NCBI GenBank assembly: GCA_028554755.1
Contig: JAPTOF010000016.1
Span: 1,500,501 to 1,564,500, forward strand
Origin: Cordia subcordata
Taxonomy: Eukaryota > Streptophyta > Magnoliopsida > Boraginales > Cordiaceae
Reading direction: 5' to 3'
Length of the DNA: 64,000 nucleotides
The notes below the pieces were generated by a model, which saw only the letters and a list, made by a program, of their open reading frames with translations, ran no database searches and was not told the DNA's origin. The position numbers were made by a program, and so were the translations under genes. Numbering within the stretch: position 1 is the first letter of the stretch; every line of letters begins with the position of its first letter. Positions 1 to 12,631 of this stretch are shown here, piece by piece.

Positions 1-59
1 GTTAGCTGAAATACTGTTATAAGTTATTTTGATAATAATGTTATCAATTTTGATTCATG

Positions 60-345
60 GTATTTTAATTTATAATTAACTAATAAATTATAAAATATAA
101 AATTTTAAATTTTTGAATTTTTTATTTTTAATATTTAATTTTTAACATTTTTTATTTTTTAATTTTTTAGTTTTTAAATTTTAAATTTTTTATTTTTTTA
201 TTTTTAAAATTTAATATTTAATATTTTATTTTTAAATTTTAAATTTTTATTTTTATTTTAAATTTTTTAATTTTCTTTATTTTTATTTTTTTAATTTTTA
301 ATTTTTATATTTTAAATTTTTTATTTTTATTATTTTCTATCTGAT
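60..345. repeat. T-rich low-complexity tract
   Basis: The stretch is built almost entirely of short reiterations of T-runs with AAATTT and TTTAATTTTT steps. It has no coding potential on either strand. Similar A/T-only stretches form arms of the foldback at 3,609-4,595, so this may be an element remnant, but no partner arm is visible here. Confidence 0.6.
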
Positions 346-535
346 AAGATATAAGATAAAATATAAGTACCCTAAACCTAACTTATTTTTTATAACTATA
401 AATAAAACATCTTATAAAAAGTATCTTATAAGTGTCTTATAATAAGCTGATAACAAACAATCTTTTTCACATAAGTTGTTAAATAAGATAAGTGTCTTAT
501 AATAAGCTCCAAACAAACACAGCATTAATAGGATA
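346..535. repeat. MITE-like remnant with repeated TCTTATAATAAGC
   Basis: The motif AAGTGTCTTATAATAAGCT occurs twice about 60 bp apart (near 429 and 490). The second copy runs into CCAAACAAACAC, a sequence typical of small plant DNA-element ends. A related, diverged stretch lies at about 40,915-41,145 (TATAACTATAAATAA..CATCTTATAAAAA). The left end may lie outside the window. Confidence 0.35.
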
Positions 536-1648
536 CTTTTGGTCAATCATATAAGTATTCTTGTGAGCTTTATTGTTAAAAACTATAGGTCGTACCATAG
601 TTTTCTACATATGGTTAATTGATAAATATGTCCTAGAATTTTAGAACAAATCTATACTCTAACTAGATAAAAGACTTGGGTATAGAGTTGCACATCTAAA
701 CTAGGATTAGTTTATGATTAGTTTTAGGTATTTAATCAATTAGGCTTGTAGTCTAATTTTCACATTAAAATAGGAAATCCTAAATTGAGCTTAAAACTTG
801 AATTTCGCATAGGACTCCGATCCCTATATCTTACCAAAAGAAGTTTTCAAATCTCAAATTTGATTTTTATTTTTAATTAATTTTTCTTTTTAGTTTAATT
901 CTAGTTTCAGTTTAGCTTTCTCAAAAGCAATTTTTCATTTAAATTATCAACAATCACTTAGGCACTTTACTAGCACCTTTTTGCGAGTTTTCAAAATTAC
1001 TTCCCTGTGAACTCAGCCTCACACTTAGCGCACTAGACTGCAATCACCCGTGCACTTGTGAATTAAAACTTCGTCTAGAATTTGCATCTAATTCCTATCA
1101 TAAGTCAAGCACATCAAGCTCAAATTAAAAGTTTCAGATTTTTCTTAGCTTAAAATTAATCCAAATACTTATTCAAAAAGAAAGGTACAATTTTTATGGA
1201 GAAAAAGTATTTTTCATGGGAAAAAAAAATTCTGAACAAGCCCTAAAACATGAAGTACTGAATCAAATATTTCAATTACTAATCAAAACAAGGTCCACAA
1301 AAGCAAGAATCATAAGCAACCCCAAAAATTCTTAAATGACTGAAAATATTACTTAAAGCAAGAAGAATATATCAACTAAGCTACGCTCTTATGCCGTATG
1401 ACTTTTCCCGTAAACCACTTCATCCTCGCGATATCAAATTTGGGAGGAAATTGTGGATTTGGATTCTCTCCTGCATATATTTGCTGTCTTATAATGACAG
1501 GAAAAAGATATTTTAATTATTTATATGCATATAATAATATCTCAACCTTCATTTAAATCCCAAAGGAAATTATTTTTTTAAAACAATTTTTATCTCCCCC
1601 ATTGTGTCCACCGATTTGAGATTTGAATTCTATTAACGGTTGACATAA

Positions 1649-1680
<32 letters not shown>

Positions 1681-2224
1681 ATGAAAGAGAATACATATCT
1701 TTTCTATTAATGCCATATGTTATCATCCTATAAATTTTTTTTCCTTCAAAAGTATTAAATTTATTTCTTTCTATCCATCTGAAATCATTTTCTAATATAA
1801 ATGAGATCCTCTTTTTATCTTACCTTTTCAATTTTTCAATCATTTTAACATCTCACAAGAAACATAATTATTCCTGAAAACTTATTAAGGACATAATTTC
1901 ATAAAATGTTTATATTTTATTGTTTTACAAATTATAAAAATCTATATAAAATACTCATTTTTTCTGCGCACTGCACGGAGTTATACTCTAGTTCGACTTC
2001 TATCCACACGAAAGGCTAAAGCCTTAAAGGCATTTGAGTTTGATGGGCTAAGAAGCGGGCCGTCCACAGTGTGTGAGTTTTTGGGTTGGTAAGCCTCACT
2101 ACTCCACTTGCCACAGATGGGCTGGGCTCTCTCATCTTCTGTAGCTGTCATGTAACGCCCACATTGACATCAGGATGCGATTGAATCCATCAATTCTTTT
2201 GCGCCAATGAATATTTAAGCCCGT
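536..2224. other. Intergenic spacer, no gene seen
   Basis: AT-rich DNA without a convincing reading frame, RNA gene or splice-consistent exon. The only notable item is a TA microsatellite at about 1,652-1,679. Confidence 0.6.
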
Positions 2225-2445
2225 TGAATTGACTTTTCTTTCCATAGAAAAGGAAAGCATATTTTTTTTTGCTATAATAATTATTCATTTTTGGATTTTA
2301 AATAAAATTGAAACTCTAAAAAGAGGCTCAAATCCACTCTTTAAAAAAAAAAAATTAGCTTCTAAAAAGACACATTTTTTTTTAAAAAAAAATTATAGAG
2401 AAAAGGCATCTTAGAAAAAATTAATCTAAACGTCCATTAATCTAT
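2225..2445. mobile_element. Degraded MITE-like copy
   Basis: The internal stretch GAAACTCTAAAAAGAGGCTC, followed by A-runs and the 3' end AATCTAAACGTCC, resembles the element at 16,580-16,807 (GAAACTCTAAAAAAAGCTC and end CCAATCCAAACGAGCAC). The left terminal repeat is not recognisable, so this is probably a decayed member of the same non-autonomous family. A 61-codon open frame inside it is low-complexity and not taken as a gene. Confidence 0.35.
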
Positions 2446-3608
2446 AATCGAGGATCTTGAATATTTTCGCTCAATAATTTGAGCTGTTAATGGTGGACAT
2501 ATATGCTTCTATGTCTAGAGTATAGTTGAAAACGTTAATCTATAACCCCATTGCCATACCTTCTAAAGATTCCTAAGAATACAAATCTTTGGTTCTTACT
2601 ATAGTTGAAAATTAGAACCATACAAAGGTAGAATAATGCCTTGTGCTACTCTTTCATTCTTTTTAAGAATTCAAGTCAAAATTACTTATTGAAGTTCTTT
2701 CTTGTACGCATTTGGATTTAGAAATTTTAACCTTCACTTTCAATGATGTTTACACACCATGGAAATAATCTTTATAGAATAGCCGGAATTGAAGGTGACA
2801 GATTTGTAAACCAGGTTTAATTTGGAAAAATTGTACGTTTTGGGTGCTAATACAATTTTGGGGGCAAAATATAATATTGTGGGTATAATAATAAGATTCT
2901 GACTTAAAATAGATAATTACTGATGCTCCATGATCCTTTTACGTTTATACGGTAAGAAATCGCGTATTAAATATTAATTTTGTATACATATAACAATAAA
3001 TATTCTATTACATAAAAAGAGACATGCAAAAATTAAAAAGAGAAAAAATGACATGTAACAATGTTTTAATAATGACGCAGATACTTGTTTAGTCAACTAC
3101 AAATTTGCAACTTTCATGTTTGTGCGAGTGTTTCTCCAAAATAAGCAATCCCTAGGGATACATATATGGACAAGGTTGGTTAAGTGAGGGCCCAACCAAC
3201 AAGAAGCAACCCTAGCTACATAATATTTGTTATAAAACAAACAAACTATGATGATACTTCTCCACATTTCAACATCAAATAGTGGAGGTTATCAATCCAA
3301 ATAGTAATTGTTATTGTGGTTACTAGAAAAAGAAATTGATCAATAATTATATACGATTTTCATTTTTTTTCATTTAAGGAAACTTTTTGTAATCAGATAT
3401 AATATAATAATTTATCTCGAGACTTTCCCTTGCATACAAGACAAGTAGTATATCACAACGCTAGTAGCATATATGACTTTTTTCTTTTGTTCCAAGAAGG
3501 CTAATTAGCCTAGACAATCAATAAGTAACAATGCATGGGTCAGATTTTCTCATTTTGTCTCTCTCAATAACTAATGAAGGTTCAAAAATGCATATTTGTT
3601 CTTTGAGA
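2446..3608. other. Intergenic spacer, no gene seen
   Basis: AT-rich spacer with no supported gene or RNA. The 79-codon open frame on the minus strand at its right edge lies mostly inside the left arm of the next feature. Confidence 0.55.
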
Positions 3609-4595
3609 GAAAGATATACAGGTCTCTCAAATATACATTTTATCTCAAACAGATCCTCTAATTTTTTATAATCTCTTGGGAGGTCCTTCCAATATATTAA
3701 CTTTGTTATAAGACCAAAAATACCCTTACATTGATAGTTATACTTTGCAATTGGCAAATAACTTTTATATATGAGACTTTTTTGGACACTTTTTTGCTTA
3801 TTTTCGTATCATTTTGTCAACATGTTCACACTAATTTTTTATTACTTAAAAATTTAAAAAATCAAAATTCAAAATTTAAAATTAAAGATCCAAAGATTAA
3901 AAATTAAACAAATTAAAGTAAAACATAAAAAATTAAAAATTACAAAATCAAAAATCAAAAATCAAAGGATTATGAGTTTAAGATTTTAAGAAGTTAAAAG
4001 ATTTAAAAAATATAAAATTAACAAAGTTTAAAACGAGAAATTTCAAACACTAAAATCAAATAAATAAAATCATAAATAGCACACATTAAAAATTATTTTT
4101 TATAATTATAAAATTGCAATTTAAAGTGTTGTAGTTATAAGTTATAATTTGTTTGGTTAATATTGCAATTTAAAGTGCTATTTATGATTTTACTTATGTG
4201 ATTTTAATATTTTAATTTTTTTAGTTTTAAAGATTGTTAATTTTTTATTTTTTAATCTTTTAACCTCTTAAAATCTTAATCTTATAAACTTTTAATTTTT
4301 ATTTCTAAGTTGTATTTTTTAATTTGTTTAATTTTGAATTTTTAAATTTTTAAGCAGTGAAAAAAAAATTACTGTGAAATTGTTAACAAAAAAAATACAA
4401 AAATAGACAAAAAAGGCGTCCATCAAATTGTTAGATATAAAGGATATATACCAATTGTAAAATATGACTAATAATGTGAGGGTATTTTTGTTATTTTAAC
4501 AAAATCAATATATTGGAAGGATCTTCCAAAGAAGTATAAAAAATTAGAAGACTTATTTAGAGTAAAATATATATTTGATGGACCAATATGTCTTT
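3609..4595. mobile_element. Long-armed foldback element (about 1 kb)
   Basis: The reverse complement of the right arm (about 4,170-4,595) reads along the left arm (3,609-4,092). Matching landmarks in order are GAAAGAyATAyw, TCTAATTTTTTATA, GATCCTTCCAATATATT (GGTCCTTCCAATATATT on the left), CAAAAATACCC, TTAAAAATTTAAAAA in the AT core, and AAAATCATAAATAGCAC near the loop. The unpaired centre carries TTGCAATTTAAAGTG twice. No coding capacity is present. Long arms and no open frame fit a Mutator-like or foldback-type non-autonomous DNA element. I could not fix a target-site duplication, so exact ends are uncertain by about 10 bp. The right end lies about 465 bp upstream of the CIPK start codon. 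Confidence 0.75.
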
Positions 4596-5061
4596 CCCCC
4601 TTTTTTCTTTTAACAAACCCGTTTAAAAAAGAAAATCATATCATGTATTTTGCAATTAAAACTCACCACAATTTGTCCTATTAAGGAAAGCAAAGTTTTC
4701 CTACCTAAAATATTCGTAGATATTTTTTTTCCTTCATTCCATGGGCTTGCCGCTTCTTGATTGCATCCCCTATTTGTTCCCAAACCATGTCCACCATCCA
4801 CTACTCGATAACCCAATCCCTAAACACCCCCCATCACCACCAAGACCTCCATCTTCAAATTTCTAAAGTGTCACTACCCTCCTCAAAGCCTTCTAATTCA
4901 CTATACCACCAGCACCACCACCACCACCTCGTACTCATGGACTCGATCATAAACCTTAAACCATTTTGATGGTGGAACAAAACCAACATGCCACGTATTG
5001 ATTAGCCAATCCATCACCATAAACACAATCTTTTGTGTTTATTCTCTCTCTTTTTGCCCAC
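4596..5061 (+). promoter_or_regulatory. Upstream region and probable 5' leader of the CIPK gene
   Basis: This 466-bp interval lies between the foldback and the CIPK start codon. It is richer in C than the flanking DNA, with CAC/ACC runs near 4,830-4,930. It ends in a pyrimidine-rich tract (TTTATTCTCTCTCTTTTTGC) directly before the ATG, as in many plant 5' leaders. I found no clear TATA box. A 70-codon open frame here would have to begin at a TTG and is histidine/serine low-complexity; it is not treated as a gene. Confidence 0.4.
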
Positions 5062-6396
5062 ATGGAAGATCAACTAAACCATTCTCAACATGAAAATCAT
5101 CAAAACCCTCTCATGAATGGATCAAGAAACACCATTTTTGGCAAGTACGAGATGGGTAGATTATTAGGACAAGGCACTTTCGCCAAGGTCTACCATGGCA
5201 GAAACCTCGAAACCTCAGAAAGTGTTGCCATCAAAGTCATCAACAAAGACCAAGTGAAGAAACAATGCATGGTGGATCAAATCACGAGAGAAATCTCTAT
5301 CATGCGACTCGTGAAACACCCCAACATCGTTGAACTCAAAGAAGTCATGGCCACAAAGAAAAAAATCTTCTTCATCATGGAATACATCAAAGGCGGAGAG
5401 CTTTTCGCGAAAGTAGCAAAAGGGAAGCTCAAAGAAGACGCAGCGAGAAAGTACTTTCAGCAGCTTATAAGCGCTGTAGACTTTTGCCACAGCCGCGGCG
5501 TTTATCATCGAGATTTGAAGCCTGAGAATCTGCTTCTGGACGAAAATGAGAACTTAAAAGTTTCGGATTTTGGATTATCTGCTTTGCCTGAGCAGCTGAG
5601 AAATGATGGATTATTGCATACGCGTTGTGGCACGCCAGCTTATGTGGATCCTGAGGTGTTGAGAAAAAAAGGTTATGATGGAGCAAAAGCTGATATTTGG
5701 TCATGTGGGGTGATATTGTACGTGCTTTTGGCTGGATTTTTACCATTTCAGGATGAAAATGTGATGGAAATGTACAGAAAAGTTTTCAGGGGTGAATTTC
5801 AATTTCCGCCATGGATTTCACCTGATGCAAAGAGGTTGATTTCGAAGCTTTTGGTGGTTGATCCTGGAAAAAGGATTAAAATCTCTGATATAATGAGAAA
5901 TCCATGGTTTTTGAAAGGTTTATCCAGGCCAATTTCATTAGAAAATCTTGATCAGAAAGATGATTATCAGGACCTGGAAAGATCAAAATCAGCGCCACCA
6001 TTTTATAATGCATTCGAGTTCATATCATCCATGTCATCAGGGTTCGATCTGTCGGGTCTTTTCGAGAACAAGAGAAGATCGGGGTCGCTTTTCACGTCTA
6101 GATGTTCGGCTTCGATGATCATGGCGAGGCTGGAATCGGTTGCCAAGAAGATGGATTTTAGGGTTGTTTGGGCGAAAGATTTTAAGGTGAAGATGCAAGG
6201 AGGTGTACAAGGGCGGAAGGGGAAGTTGTCGGTGGCGGCTGAGGTGTTCGAGGTGGCGCCGGAGTTGGCCGTGGTGGAGTTCTCCAAGTGTTGTGGTGAC
6301 ACCTTGGAGTATAGGAAGTTCTGTGAGGAAGATGTCAGGCCTGCGCTTCAAGATATTGTATGGAGTTGGCAAGGGGAGAGCAACTGCCACGACTAA
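5062..6396 (+). CDS. CIPK: CBL-interacting protein kinase, CIPK5/CIPK25 type
   Basis: Intronless 444-residue SnRK3 Ser/Thr kinase. The family is recruited to membranes by calcium-loaded CBL sensors and phosphorylates ion channels and transporters. Seen: Gly-rich loop GQGTFAKV (36-43), Lys58, Glu77, HRDLKPEN (149-156), DFG (169-171), then a C-terminal regulatory half with the NAF/FISL motif ([15 protein letters not shown], 316-330) that binds CBL and inhibits the kinase. A PPI-type phosphatase-interaction region probably follows, and the protein ends in the family-typical [12 protein letters not shown]. The start at 5,062 is the first ATG; the upstream in-frame codon at 5,035 is GTG and is rejected. 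[16 protein letters not shown] and lack of introns place it in the intronless CIPK5/25 clade. Oddity: the usual APE triplet of the activation segment reads DPE (Asp196). An apparent CACTA terminus begins one base after the stop codon. Confidence 0.97.
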   Translation: MEDQLNHSQHENHQNPLMNGSRNTIFGKYEMGRLLGQGTFAKVYHGRNLETSESVAIKVINKDQVKKQCMVDQITREISIMRLVKHPNIVELKEVMATKKKIFFIMEYIKGGELFAKVAKGKLKEDAARKYFQQLISAVDFCHSRGVYHRDLKPENLLLDENENLKVSDFGLSALPEQLRNDGLLHTRCGTPAYVDPEVLRKKGYDGAKADIWSCGVILYVLLAGFLPFQDENVMEMYRKVFRGEFQFPPWISPDAKRLISKLLVVDPGKRIKISDIMRNPWFLKGLSRPISLENLDQKDDYQDLERSKSAPPFYNAFEFISSMSSGFDLSGLFENKRRSGSLFTSRCSASMIMARLESVAKKMDFRVVWAKDFKVKMQGGVQGRKGKLSVAAEVFEVAPELAVVEFSKCCGDTLEYRKFCEEDVRPALQDIVWSWQGESNCHD

Positions 6397-6397
6397 T

Positions 6398-6560
6398 CAC
6401 TACAAAAAATACCAAGAATAGTTGACGGTTTTTTAGTCTGCATAGACAACAATTTTGAAGTCGACATAGGCAGTAATTTTCAGAAAACCGTCGCGGATGG
6501 CCTCCTAGCATAGGCGACGATTTGAAAACTGCCACCTATGACTAAAAGATCCGCTGCCTA
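6398..6560. mobile_element. CACTA (En/Spm) transposon terminus remnant
   Basis: The sequence begins CACTACAAAAAATACC, the classic CACTA-superfamily terminal inverted repeat (CACTACAAnAAA). It continues with short subterminal repeats in both orientations: GACGGTTTT, ACAATTTTGAA, AAAACCGTCGC, GGCGACGATTTGAAAAC. That subterminal pattern is typical of plant CACTA ends. No opposite end (TTTTTTGTAGTG) or transposase was found downstream, so this is a truncated or decayed end. It starts one base after the CIPK stop codon and would form part of that gene's 3' UTR. Confidence 0.65.
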
Positions 6561-8969
6561 TTCTTTGTTTTTTGGTTAGTTAATGATAACCAAGGATCAA
6601 ATCCCACGAGGGGCTTGATGGGATTAGGCCGGGTATAAGGGTTAAAAGAAAAAGATGAAAAAAGGATAGATCCAATTATTTTCATGCCCGTTAATCTTGA
6701 AATCACGATGTATATTCTCGTTAGAAATTAATAATAAAAAAATTTCAGATCCGTCCTTGATCATAATGCTAAATCAGGCCAGGCCAGGCCATGGAACCAA
6801 AGGTCCAGAGGGAGAAAATTGCTCCACACAACCTTGTTCTAGATTTAAGCCAATTTTTTGTATGGGCATGTAATGGCTAAATTTCATTTAATGGCCATGA
6901 GCTAGTAAACATTGAATCTGGTGTATCCAATATCACAATAATGTGTATAAATATGTTGACCAAAGAATTTAAATTTTAGGGAAATTATGAGTTCATTGCC
7001 ACTATCATTAACTGACAATATGCGTCTTATCCAACACCAGTGATGGGTGTGGTGTTGGGCCAATGGCAGTTGGAGAAGACAGTTACAGCAAGATGAGTCT
7101 AGATACAGCCTAGGTGTCAATTTCAATTGTGAAGGGAATTTTTGTTTTTTTTGGTGGTCGTAATCGAGAAAAGGTTGAGAGTACCTTTTATTCGGATACT
7201 ATAAATTATAAGTGGACTTTACATGTATGTGAATCGTTATCAAAGAGAAATTGTTCCGAAGAAAAATGGTGTCTTAGTCAAATTGATCGATCGGTGATAC
7301 ACGCTAAATATTATTTTCGTTTGGGTTATCATAAAGGAAAATGAAGGGGGTACAATGATAAAAGGTAAGAGAATATGTTAATACGCAAGACTGATATTAA
7401 CTTATTTATGATATAAATGGATTCTGATCACTCGATAACACCAATAACTAAGAAAAGATATTGTAATTAAAAAGCCTATATTATCCGGACACATAATTTA
7501 GTAGCACCAAAAAGATGTTGGCAGAGAATTTCTTATCTAACAAATCTGGTGGTTCAAGAGAACACTCCATAATTGTTACTCAATTATTGCCCAAAATTAA
7601 ATAAATTGTCTTTGCTTACGTGAGTCTTGCGTATATCGTGCATAATTAGGGTATATGCTTTGAAGGTAAAGCAAATATCTTGCATATAAAGCCAAAAAAT
7701 CAGATTAAATGAAGTCCTACTACAATTGACTATGGGAATCCAATAATACGTATATCATCCATTGTTTATACAGAATCGTCTCTTATGAGCAAATATCTTT
7801 CATTTCATACTTCTGAATTATTGCGTATCATAATCTTGTATTTGAATGACCGATAATATTTGTTCAATCGTAAAAAGACACTCTTTAAATCATCTTTAAT
7901 TTCTATTCATAATAAAATATCTTAAACCTGACTCCAATAATAAATATCAAAATGGGCCAAGTGTGGATAGTCGAGCAAGGAACCAAAATTTGCAAAAATT
8001 CTCACGTTTCTTGTCACAAAGGGGCATCACCAAAACTACCAGAAGTGGGCAGGTGTTGATATGAACATTATGGTGGTTTTCAATGTGATTGAGAATATTG
8101 CTCAAGTTTTACACGCTATTGTTGTTTTGATGCCCACAAGTGTCTCACTTGAAAGCCGTGACATGGTAAGCCGTGTCCCATTTAAATTATTTTTTGAAAT
8201 TCTTGAATTTTGAATCTCCTCGTATATTATATATTTTCTTCTTCTATTGCTATAATGTGTTCTATCTATTTTTCCCGCAAGTGATATCCTGGGTCAGAAT
8301 TTCATGGGAGATGAGTAGTTAGGTCGGAAGAGGAGGTTAAGATAAAAAAGAAAATTAAAAAAAAAATCCTTTCGAGCCCAAATTCATTTCTTTAGAAGAC
8401 GTGAAGCAGCTCATGGGGTTAACAAACACACGAGGAAGGCCAAGGCATGCAACTATCAACATAACGTGTACACATGCAAATTTGCCACTGAGATTTTGAT
8501 CTTTATTATTAAAATTTCCATTTGTGGACAGCAATCATTTCTACGTCTCTTCTCTCTTCTCTTCTTATTTACAGAATTCACTAATAAAATTATTCTGTTG
8601 TTGTCTAACCAATTCAAAATGAGAACGAGTTTCACTTACGTGTTGATCATAATTTTTCTCCTTTTTATTTTTTATCTTGTCCCCCTTAGTAAACGACTAG
8701 GCAATATATAATCAAAGAGTGGACTATGCATAAGTGTAAAGATTAAAACTAACTTTAAAACCCATTTAAATTTATTACATAATCTCAACTTGTTCACTTC
8801 TTTTGCATGGCAAAATCGCAACCTTTCACATCATATAGTGAATAAGTGGTTTCTATTTTTTTTGGTAAGTTTTGGTGTGGCAAGTACTGTGAATTCAAGG
8901 GGTCATGAAGCATATTTAATATTATTTGTGTGGCTACAAAACACTAAAACAGTGTTTATCTTTCAAATC
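6561..8969. other. Intergenic spacer, no gene seen
   Basis: About 2.4 kb of AT-rich DNA. A short GC-richer patch (GGCCAGGCCAGGCCATGG, about 6,775-6,793) stands out. Open frames of 60-85 codons occur but show no recognisable domain, codon bias or splice context. Confidence 0.5.
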
Positions 8970-10585
8970 GGCTCATCTTAATAAAGATACTTATGTAAGG
9001 CCTCTCATAATATAATCTAAAACTAGTTGTAGATCAATCGTGAAGGATCTAATGAACATAATTAATATAGGATGGGGCCAATTGCCCAATTTTTTGACTG
9101 TCCTGATGCTATTGAAAGATGTGATGCAAAAATAGTTTATGAATGAGTTATGAGTATATAAATTTAAGATAGAATTCGAGTTAATTATTTCGAGGAAACA
9201 AATTTGAGAAAGAAGACACATTTTTTTTATATATAAATTTATGGTCAAAGATGATAAAATAGTGAGGAGTTGGCCAGTGTCGGGTAGATCTTTGTACCCA
9301 CTGAAATAAAAGAAAAAAGTGTTGCTATGTTATGCATATAAATGCAAAGAATACACAAAAATTTTAACGAGTAATTCACTTATATTTATGAACTTAACTA
9401 CGACCCTTAAATTCTGGATCACTTTTTTGAGCCTCGTTGATGATCATCAACTATTATCTTAAAGAACTTGGAATGCATAAGAAAAATATATATATTTAAT
9501 TTATCTTCTGTATAGAAGTTCATTACCCCTTACAACTAGTCTCTAAATGTGGGACAATTTGAAGTCACACCACTGTTGATGGCAAAAAGGATGAGAAGAA
9601 TTCACACTTCCACATATGACTATCCAACCTTCCATCTAGGGAAAACCTCCCTCGTGCCACTCAGTATTTTTGGCCAACAACAAATTATCTAATCTCCATG
9701 TATGTGGAGCCCTTGTGCTTATATATTCATCGACACTATAAATTAATTAGACTGAATCAAAGTACGAAGCGATTGATTAAAGTGCGAGATCAATCAAAGA
9801 CTAAAGCCGACAACTAGCTATTGCAAAGCTTGGAAGTCTATCTATGATTATTAAAGAAACGAGATGGTGGGTCGTGTCAATTACATTAAATAGGAGATGA
9901 AGGGCCAGCCTTAACCACAAGTACAATCGAATAAATTTACGGCCTATACTGCAAAACCAAATCTCATTAGTCGTCTCAATTGGGATTTTTTCGTATAAGC
10001 TCCACAGCTGGTTGTCTACAGCCGTAATGGATATGCTTCAGCAATGGGCCGATCCGCTAAGACAAAGAAAACATCAAACAAATATTTTTCCTGGGTTTAA
10101 AAAATAACAAAAAAGGATATATATATATATTCAAGAAATGGGCCACCACAACCTTGCCCAATAATAGAAAAGGAAAACATAACTAGGCCAAACAAAATCC
10201 ATCTATGCAACAAAGGTACCTAAAAACAAAAGCCCAAGAAGAAAAATCAACAAAGGCCCAACATCAAACAAATATCAAGAAAGGCCAAATTTCTACAATT
10301 AGCAATTTTGAAATGAGATAAATCATTCCTTTTTCTTTTGTTTGGGTTATTGTGATAAATCATTATATATATGTAAACTGTAAACTTTCATTTTCAAAAC
10401 CATCATTAACCAATAAACCATCAGTCCCATGCGTATCACAATGAAGGGAACATCTGAAGAAGACCTATAAAACAGTTTGAGTTAAGAGTTACCACCTACG
10501 AGGAATAAAATAAAAAGATAAAAAAACTGACAAGATCTTCGAGAACTACTTGGAAACAAAGTACACACAGTGACTCACTTTTATT
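8970..10585. repeat. Segmental duplication, copy A
   Basis: Colinear, diverged similarity to 15,940-20,850. Paired anchors are AAGGCCTCTCATAAT (about 8,998 and 15,962), GTGAAGGATCTAATGA (9,040 and 15,999), GGATGGGGCCAAT (9,070 and 16,031), TTCCATCTAGG (9,630 and 17,615), TATTTTTGGCCAACA (9,666 and 17,650), GTCGTCTCAATTG (9,972 and 17,801), TTGAAATGmGATAAATCA (10,308 and 18,911) and ACACAGTGACTCACT (10,565 and 20,833). This copy is compact, with fewer insertions than copy B. No coding sequence is recognised in either copy. Confidence 0.75.
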
Positions 10586-12631
10586 AACGATTATTTATTA
10601 ATTATTAGGATTAGATTATTTTATTATTAATGATTTTCTATTATTTATTAGTTTTTTATTTTATCATATTAGATAAATTAATTATTATTTCTATTACAAT
10701 ATTAACTGATTAGATTATTATTTAAATTATGAGCTGGTGTATGTACTTTTTCTTGACATATTTGGACCGGATTCAGATAGAAAAAAAAAAAAATTTTATC
10801 TCAACTATTATGTGATATCCGACATTTTTATTGGATATCAAATTTTTTGTAAATTTATCTATCTGATCGGGTTCCACAAGGATATCTTCACCCCTAATTA
10901 CTACTAGCAGTGTCAGGGGTAAAAATGCCATAAACCCTAAGCTAAGAATATGGAACTTACGAGTAGGTAAGAACTTTTCTGCTGTAGGGTATTTTCATTA
11001 TTTTCGTCTCAATAAAAAAAAATTGTAAAAATAAAACTGGACACGTGGCAGCACGATATTGGAATGTTTGGATTGCAAAGAAACTAGTAATTTTGCAACC
11101 CATGCTTTGCAAAAGTCGACTTGTTCTTTTTATTTTTTGAATTACATACTTTATATAGTTCTTTATTTATAAATTTTTTTGTTAATTTTTAGGTTTAATT
11201 TACCTCTATTTACATTTGATTAAATCATATAATATGTATTGTATTGAGTGTTGAATGTCTTTTTGGTTAGATCTTTAATACTTAAATAATACAATATCTT
11301 AATAATTCTTTATCAATTTTGTAGGTAAATTTGGCATTTTGTACTAATATATATTCTATTATTTTTATTGAGCAACTAGTAATATATATTCAAACTTTTT
11401 GCTTCTTCATTTTGGTGTATTTTTGGAGCCTTTTTTATTACTTTTCCTATTACTAAGTTTATATTATTATTTGTTAAGATTATAATTTATATGGTGATGT
11501 ATTAAGATCTAATGATATTTCTTTTTTTTTTTCACTTATAATATGAAGAACGGTTTATATAAGTTCCATTCCAGGTATGTTCCTTTTCTTTGATTATTTA
11601 CTTTGGTTAAAATAATAGTTTGCATCTACTATATAATTACAAATAAAGAATTAAACTTGTGTGTAAATAACATGAAAATTACAAATAAACTTAAATTAAA
11701 AAAAATAATTCAAAAAGTTTTTTATATGTATAAGCTTGTAGGATTATTAAAGAACTAAACCAAAATTAGAATAACCAATTGAATACACAAGTAATATAGA
11801 TTTATTAAACAAAATAAAATGAATTGCAAAAAATTAAAAGAAAATATTTATAAGAAAGAAAGTAAAAGAATATCAAATGTAAATTAGAATGGAGGCTTGA
11901 GTTGGATTTAATCTCTTTAAGACTTTAATACAGTGCTACAGTTTTGAGAGCTCCCCTCACAAACCTCCTTGCATATATCACTCAAATTTTTAGAAGCCAA
12001 TGATAAGGATAGTGTTAAAACTCTCTCAACTATGCAAGCTTATAGATTATAAGAAACACTATATGCAAAAAAAAAAAACTGCATTTATTTTGTATGTTTT
12101 AAAGTTTTATAATACTACTATTTATAAATGGAAGAATTGGTAAGGTATAAAGTTTATCATAAATAAAGTATTCGAAGGTCTTAAAACCCTTTTACATTAA
12201 CCTTATAGCTTAAAAGTCACCTTAAAGATGACACTCCAAGAGTTTCGAAACTCATATCATTAACTTACATAACCAATATAGTAAAAGATCAAAAGTCTTC
12301 AAATGAATAATGTTAAAATTGTTATTAATTAGATTTATAATATTGATAAAAAAATTTTAGTTGAGTTAGTAGACAAATGAAAGCTAATATGACATATTTC
12401 TTTGAGCTACAATCTGTCATAATAAAAAATATAATTACGTAAAGTAGAATTATGAATTAGTATGTAGTTAAAAAAATATTGTATATATAAGATAATTGTA
12501 TTAAATGGCAAAATGTGATATATATATATATATATATGTATGTGTAAAACAATGAATTCGCTTAAATGGTTGGATTTCTTTCATATTGTTTATTACCATA
12601 ATTGCAATGTCAAAACATGGTGGATAAATGT
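10586..12631. other. Intergenic AT-rich spacer
   Basis: No gene, RNA or well-formed element seen. It includes a TA microsatellite at about 12,519-12,538 and stretches of A/T homopolymer. GACACGTGGCAGCACG near 11,041 contains a G-box core, but no gene lies nearby on either strand. Confidence 0.5.

Noticed and set aside
4757..4969. 70-codon His/Ser-rich frame upstream of CIPK
   Set aside because: It starts with TTG, is low-complexity and lies in the likely 5' leader or promoter.
5035..5061. Longer CIPK start giving nine more residues
   Set aside because: The codon at 5,035 is GTG; the first ATG is at 5,062 and gives the usual CIPK N terminus.
5215..6302. Several antisense open frames across the CIPK gene
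   Set aside because: They are shadows of the strongly coding plus strand with no domain of their own.
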